DNA of 64,000 nt, taken from the NCBI GenBank assembly GCA_003024175.1, contig MDYQ01000013.1, positions 1-64,000 on the forward strand. The letters are read 5' to 3'. Positions 60,298 to 64,000 of this stretch are shown here, piece after piece. The stretch comes from Planoprotostelium fungivorum (lineage: Eukaryota; Evosea; Variosea; Cavosteliida; Cavosteliaceae). A program made the translations under genes and the position numbers. Numbering within the stretch: the stretch's first letter is position 1; each line of letters starts with the position of its first letter. The notes beneath the pieces are model-generated. The model had not been told where the DNA came from and searched no databases. It saw nothing but the letters and a program-made list of their open reading frames with translations.

Positions 60298-63144
60298 ATG
60301 CAGGGTTCTACCATCCTCGCGCTATTTGTATTACTCGGTGTCGCTACGGCGTTCAATGTGAGAGCTCATCCCAACATCATGTTCTAAAGACATTCAGGTC
60401 ACCGTCTCTCCCTCCTACGAGGCATTCCCCAACACTGCCGTAGGTTCCTCCTCTTCCGTCAACTTGACCATCACATGCAGCTCCGCATGCAATGTCACCT
60501 ACTCGACCAACCATACTGGTGATCACCTCTACATCACATCTCACATCGACTCATTCTCGCAGAGTTCACACCGACCCAAGGAAGCTCTTCTGCATCGAAC
60601 ATCACCACCTACATCGTGAAGGTCACCTTCACTCCTTCCTCGGCTCAGAACTTTGTGAGGAACATCACCCTCTCCCTCGTCTGACATCACGCAGTTGGCC
60701 AACTTCACCGTGGTTGCCTTTGATAACACTGGCTCTGGTGCCAATTCCACTGCCCAGGCTGTACTGCAGGGAAATGGAACTACCACAACCACCACTTCTA
60801 CCGTTCCTACCACCTCTAACACCACTGCTGGTGCTAACACCACCTCGAGCACCACTGGTGCCTCTACCTCCAGCACTGCTGCTCCTGCTAACAGCACTAC
60901 TGCCACTACTTCCAGCACTGCCGCTCCTGCTAACAGCACTACTGCCACTACTTTCAGCACTGTGGCCCCTGCTAATACTACTAACACCGCCACAACTTCT
61001 AGCACTACAGCTGCAGCTAACAGCACCACTGCTTCGACGACATCCAGCACTTCTGCCCCCGCAAACAGCACTACTGCTTCGACTACATCCAGCACCACTG
61101 CCCCTGCTAACAGCACCGCCGCTCCCGCTAACAGCACTACCGCTTCGACTACATCCAGCACCACTGCCCCCGCAAACAGCACTACCGCTTCGACTACATC
61201 TAGCGCTACTGCCCCTGCTAACAGCACTACTGCCCACGCGAACAGCACCACTGACATAACCTCAAGCACTGCTACCGCCCCTGCTAACAGCACTACTGCC
61301 CCTGCCAACAGCACCGCCGCTCCGGGTAATAGCACGGCTTCGACGACATCCAGCACTACTGTCCCTGCAAACAGCACCACTGCTTCGACAACATCCAGCA
61401 CAACCGTCCCTGCGAACAGCACTACTGCTTCGACTACATCTAGCACTACTGCCCCTGCTAACAGCACCACTACCCCCGCTAACAGCACAACCGCTCCCGC
61501 GAACAGCACTACTGCTTCGACTACATCTAGCACTACTGCCCCTGCTAACAGCACCACTACCCCCGCAAACAGCACTACTGCTTCGACTACATCCAGCACC
61601 ACTGCTCCCGCGAACAGCACTACCGCTCCCGCGAACAGCACAACTGCCATAATCTCAAGCACTGCAACTACCGCTCCGGCTAACAGCACAACCGCTGCTG
61701 CTAACAGCACTACTGCCACGACCTCTAGCACTACTGACTCTACTAACACAACTGCTTCGACTACATCCAGCACCACCGCTCACGCGAACAGCACTACCGC
61801 TTCGAGCACTGCTACTACCGCTCCGGCTAACAGCACTACTGCTTTAACATCCAGCACATCCGCCCCTGCTAACAGTACCACTGCTTCAACCACATCTAGC
61901 ACCACCGTCCCTGCTAACAGCACTGTCACTGCCACCACTTCCAGCACCACCACTGCTAACACTACCATCTCGGCTACGGCCTCGAGCAATACCGCTTCCC
62001 CCAATACGACTACCTCAAGTACTACCAGCTCTACCGTTGCCACCTCAAGCACCACCAGCTCGACTGTTGACCCCAGCACCTCCAGCACCTCGAGCACCAC
62101 CCATTCCAGTGAAGATTCTACTACGTCAAGCACCTCAAGCACCACTAGCTCCAGTGAAGACTCTACTACGTCAAGCACCTCAAGCACCACCAGCTCGACA
62201 GTAGATGCCACCACCTCAAGCACCACTAGCTCCAGTGAAGACTCTACTACGTCAAGCACCACCAGCTCGACAGTAGATGCCACCAGCTCGAGCACCACCA
62301 GCTCGACAGTCGCCCCCACCACTTCGAGCACCACCCAAGCCTCTACTGTGATCCCCACTTCCTTCATCGAGACCACCACCGAGATCGAGACCACCTCTGC
62401 CTCCACCACCTCGAGCAAGGCTTCTACCACATCCAGCAAGGCCTCCACCACCTCCACCACCTCATCCACCACCACCTCATCTTCTACCTCTGCTCCATCC
62501 TCTACCATCGACCAGGAGACCACCCAGGAAGACACTACACCGTCCACCTACACTGTCACTGCCATCGTCACCGAGACTGCCTCCGCTTTGGTGCGTATAT
62601 CGATCGCCATCTCATCACTGACTCTCTGCAGGTATTCACCACTACTGTCTCCAACTACGATGCTAAGACATTCAACACCATCATTGCCACCGTCGCTGGA
62701 GTTGACGTCAGCCGAGTCCACTCATGTGAGTCGATCCATTGTAGTGAGCAAATGGACTGATTCATCTCAGACACCACTGGAGGAAAGAGACAGGGAACTC
62801 AAGTTTCCTTCTACGTGGACGGTAGCGACAGCACCACGACCACCGCCAACGCTGCTCTCACTGCCGCCGCCAAGGTGGACCCCGCTGATCCCACCAACCC
62901 CTTCGTCACAGCCGCCGCCACTTTGAACGTTCAGAACTTCTCCATCGCCAGCGTCAGCTCTGCCGAAGTTCAGGTGACCTACACTGCCGTGGGTACTGCC
63001 CCCGCTGTTACGACCAGCCCCACCACGAGCTCTACCAGCCAGAACCCCACCGCCACGTCCACCAAGCCCGTCATCAGTGGATCGTCGAAGACGTCCGCCG
63101 GTTTGATCGCCGTCGTCGCTGTGTTGGCCACTCTGCTGATGTGA
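60298..63144 (+). CDS. Ser/Thr-rich mucin-like GPI-anchored surface protein
   Basis: The first exon is a signal peptide (MQGSTILALFVLLGVATAFN), spliced by a 41-bp intron to VTVSPSYEAFPNTAVG and a small cysteine-containing, N-glycosylated head. From about 60780 to 62560 the protein is almost only Ser, Thr, Ala, Pro and Asn. Imperfect repeats of STTASTTSSTTAPAN later turn into SSTTSSTVDATTSS units, ideal for dense O-glycosylation with added N-x-T sequons. After another small globular part (TVTAIVTETASA, ASVSSAEVQVTYTAVG) it ends in a Ser/Thr spacer and hydrophobic tail (AGLIAVVAVLATLLM), a GPI signal. A protective or adhesive cell-coat role is inferred. Confidence 0.8.
60780..62560 (+). repeat. 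Coding minisatellite of the mucin-like gene
   Basis: Degenerate tandem units of about 36-60 bases (core ACTACTGCTTCGACTACATCCAGC and GCCCCTGCTAACAGCACTACT-like words) fill the exon. Unit composition shifts near 61980 from Ala/Pro/Asn-containing to Ser/Thr/Glu/Asp-containing. The repeats keep one reading frame throughout. Copy number is likely to vary between strains by unequal exchange, which is inference. Confidence 0.8.
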
Positions 63145-63318
63145 TGAAAGAAAGGAAAGATAAAGAAAAGGGCACAACGAGGATGAAATTCTGATTTGTT
63201 CATTGTTTTTCAATATTTCGGTGAAATTTATTGCCGACATCATCATGTCCCTAAACAAAACCGCTCACGATTCGGACAGCACCATCACTCAACAACACGG
63301 TAACACACATACAACGTC

Positions 63319-63732
63319 ATGATCACTACCAAAGGAATCAGTAAGGTTCAATCAGAGGGGATGGTCAACTTCGACTGGATCGGTCGACGGCTAGTGAGAG
63401 AAGGGGAATATCCTCCAACTGGGGGTGACTACATCATGGAGTCTGAATTGTTGAAGCCATATCGGATCGTTCCAGCAGGTGATGACATGATATCGATATC
63501 ATCTTCCGATCGAGACGATGCTCAAACGGAGACAGGCTCTAAGGTGATGCCAGCACTCCTCCGTTCTGTTCCTGGAAGAACCTGTTTCCGCGTTGATGAT
63601 GCAGGAATCATCCGTGGAGTCTCTGTAGAGGGCAGCCCAGATCTGATGTAAGTGATACGTAAAGAGATTCTTTTTCAATTCGACAGGAATACACTGAGTC
63701 TGTCACATGGAGATCTGTCCAGTTTTGTCTGA
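63319..63732 (+). CDS. Small unrecognised protein
   Basis: Exon 1 (63319-63649) starts MITTKGISKVQ and contains VNFDWIGRRLVREGEYPPTGGDY and a Ser/Asp-rich stretch (ISISSSDRDDAQTETG). A GTAAGT...CGACAG intron removes the apparent stop and adds NTLSLSHGDLSSFV before TGA at 63730-63732, giving about 124 residues. There is no signal peptide, membrane segment or known domain. A charged, partly disordered cytosolic protein is the most that can be said. Confidence 0.45.
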
Positions 63733-64000
63733 TGACAGTAAAGAACAACTTTTTGAATGTCACTACGATGAAGCTTACCTTGTACATTTTTAACATTAGA
63801 TCCTATCCAATGATGATGTCCGTCATAAAATGACCGAAATGTGTTAGGATAACAACAGTGAGCTGATGACGATGGCTCCAATAGCTTGGTCTACAGGCTA
63901 CGATTGTCGTCTACAACATTCGCCACAGCAACTTTGTCTTTTCTCACTACCGCTCCTTACAGCTGTCAGTCTCGGAAGACACAGCCGACAATTCAGCAAC
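63733..64000. other. Right-edge non-coding flank
   Basis: No supported gene is seen in the last 268 bases. A TCTACAAC copy lies at 63910-63917. Any gene here would extend beyond the window. Confidence 0.4.

Noticed and set aside
60541-61776. 411-residue minus-strand open frame, with another at 61780-62547
   Set aside because: Both lie exactly antisense to the mucin-like Ser/Thr repeat and read as monotonous Val/Leu/Ala repeats. Stop-free antisense frames are expected opposite ACT/AGC/GCC-rich codons.
1-64000. Transposons, retroelements, virus-derived genes or CRISPR arrays
   Set aside because: I found no reverse transcriptase, integrase, transposase, capsid-like frame, long terminal repeats or regularly spaced repeats. 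All longer frames are explained by host genes or their shadows.

Overview
The window is eukaryotic nuclear DNA from a compact, intron-rich protist genome. Most introns I could place are about 35-60 bp, begin GTGAG/GTAAG and end CAG or TAG. All three standard stop codons are used. The gene mix fits a free-living amoeba, and an amoebozoan (possibly a protosteloid type) is my best guess. It includes an LRR receptor with a tyrosine-kinase-like kinase, a PH-RhoGAP protein, a GPI-anchored mucin-like protein, a plant-like P-loop kinase gene and a full set of ordinary eukaryotic housekeeping genes. This is inference from gene content, not from a marker sequence.

Layout, left to right: two head-to-head small secreted proteins (0.3-1.6 kb); a gene-poor stretch with a diverged hairpin repeat (1.6-3.4 kb); a very large DDX60-like DEVH helicase (3.46-12.13 kb), followed by an unrecognised basic-tailed protein that may be its C-terminal extension; a PHF12-like PHD/FHA chromatin protein (-); coatomer beta (+); a PH-RhoGAP-PH protein (-); a Mg-chelatase/MoxR-like AAA protein (-); a Cramped-like SANT protein (+); a mitochondrial carrier (-); an unrecognised coiled-coil protein (-); an M28 carboxypeptidase Q-like peptidase (+); an MBOAT lysophospholipid acyltransferase (-); a class I methyltransferase (+); a secreted phospholipase A2-like protein (-); XRN1 (-); Derlin (-); eIF2alpha (+); a RING-finger protein (-); a P-loop kinase-like protein (+); a small membrane protein (-); a SPRING (C12orf49) homologue (+); an LRR receptor kinase (+); a Ser/Thr-rich GPI-anchored mucin-like protein (+); and a small unknown protein (+).

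Much of the window alternates strand gene by gene. Convergent stops lie 15-90 bp apart and divergent starts share short promoters of 75-360 bp. There is no operon or single pathway. Loose themes are RNA surveillance and decay with translation control (DDX60-like, XRN1, eIF2alpha) and the ER/Golgi membrane system (coatomer beta, Derlin, MBOAT, SPRING).

The most unusual signal is a dispersed short motif, TCTACAAC/GTTGTAGA. By eye I count about 29 copies in either orientation where about two are expected by chance. Many sit inside or at the 3' end of introns. One copy is a perfect 20-bp palindrome. The copies cluster in the helicase, XRN1, P-loop kinase and LRR-kinase genes and are absent from 12.4 to 40.0 kb. 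No transposon, retroelement, CRISPR array, tRNA or rRNA gene was recognised.
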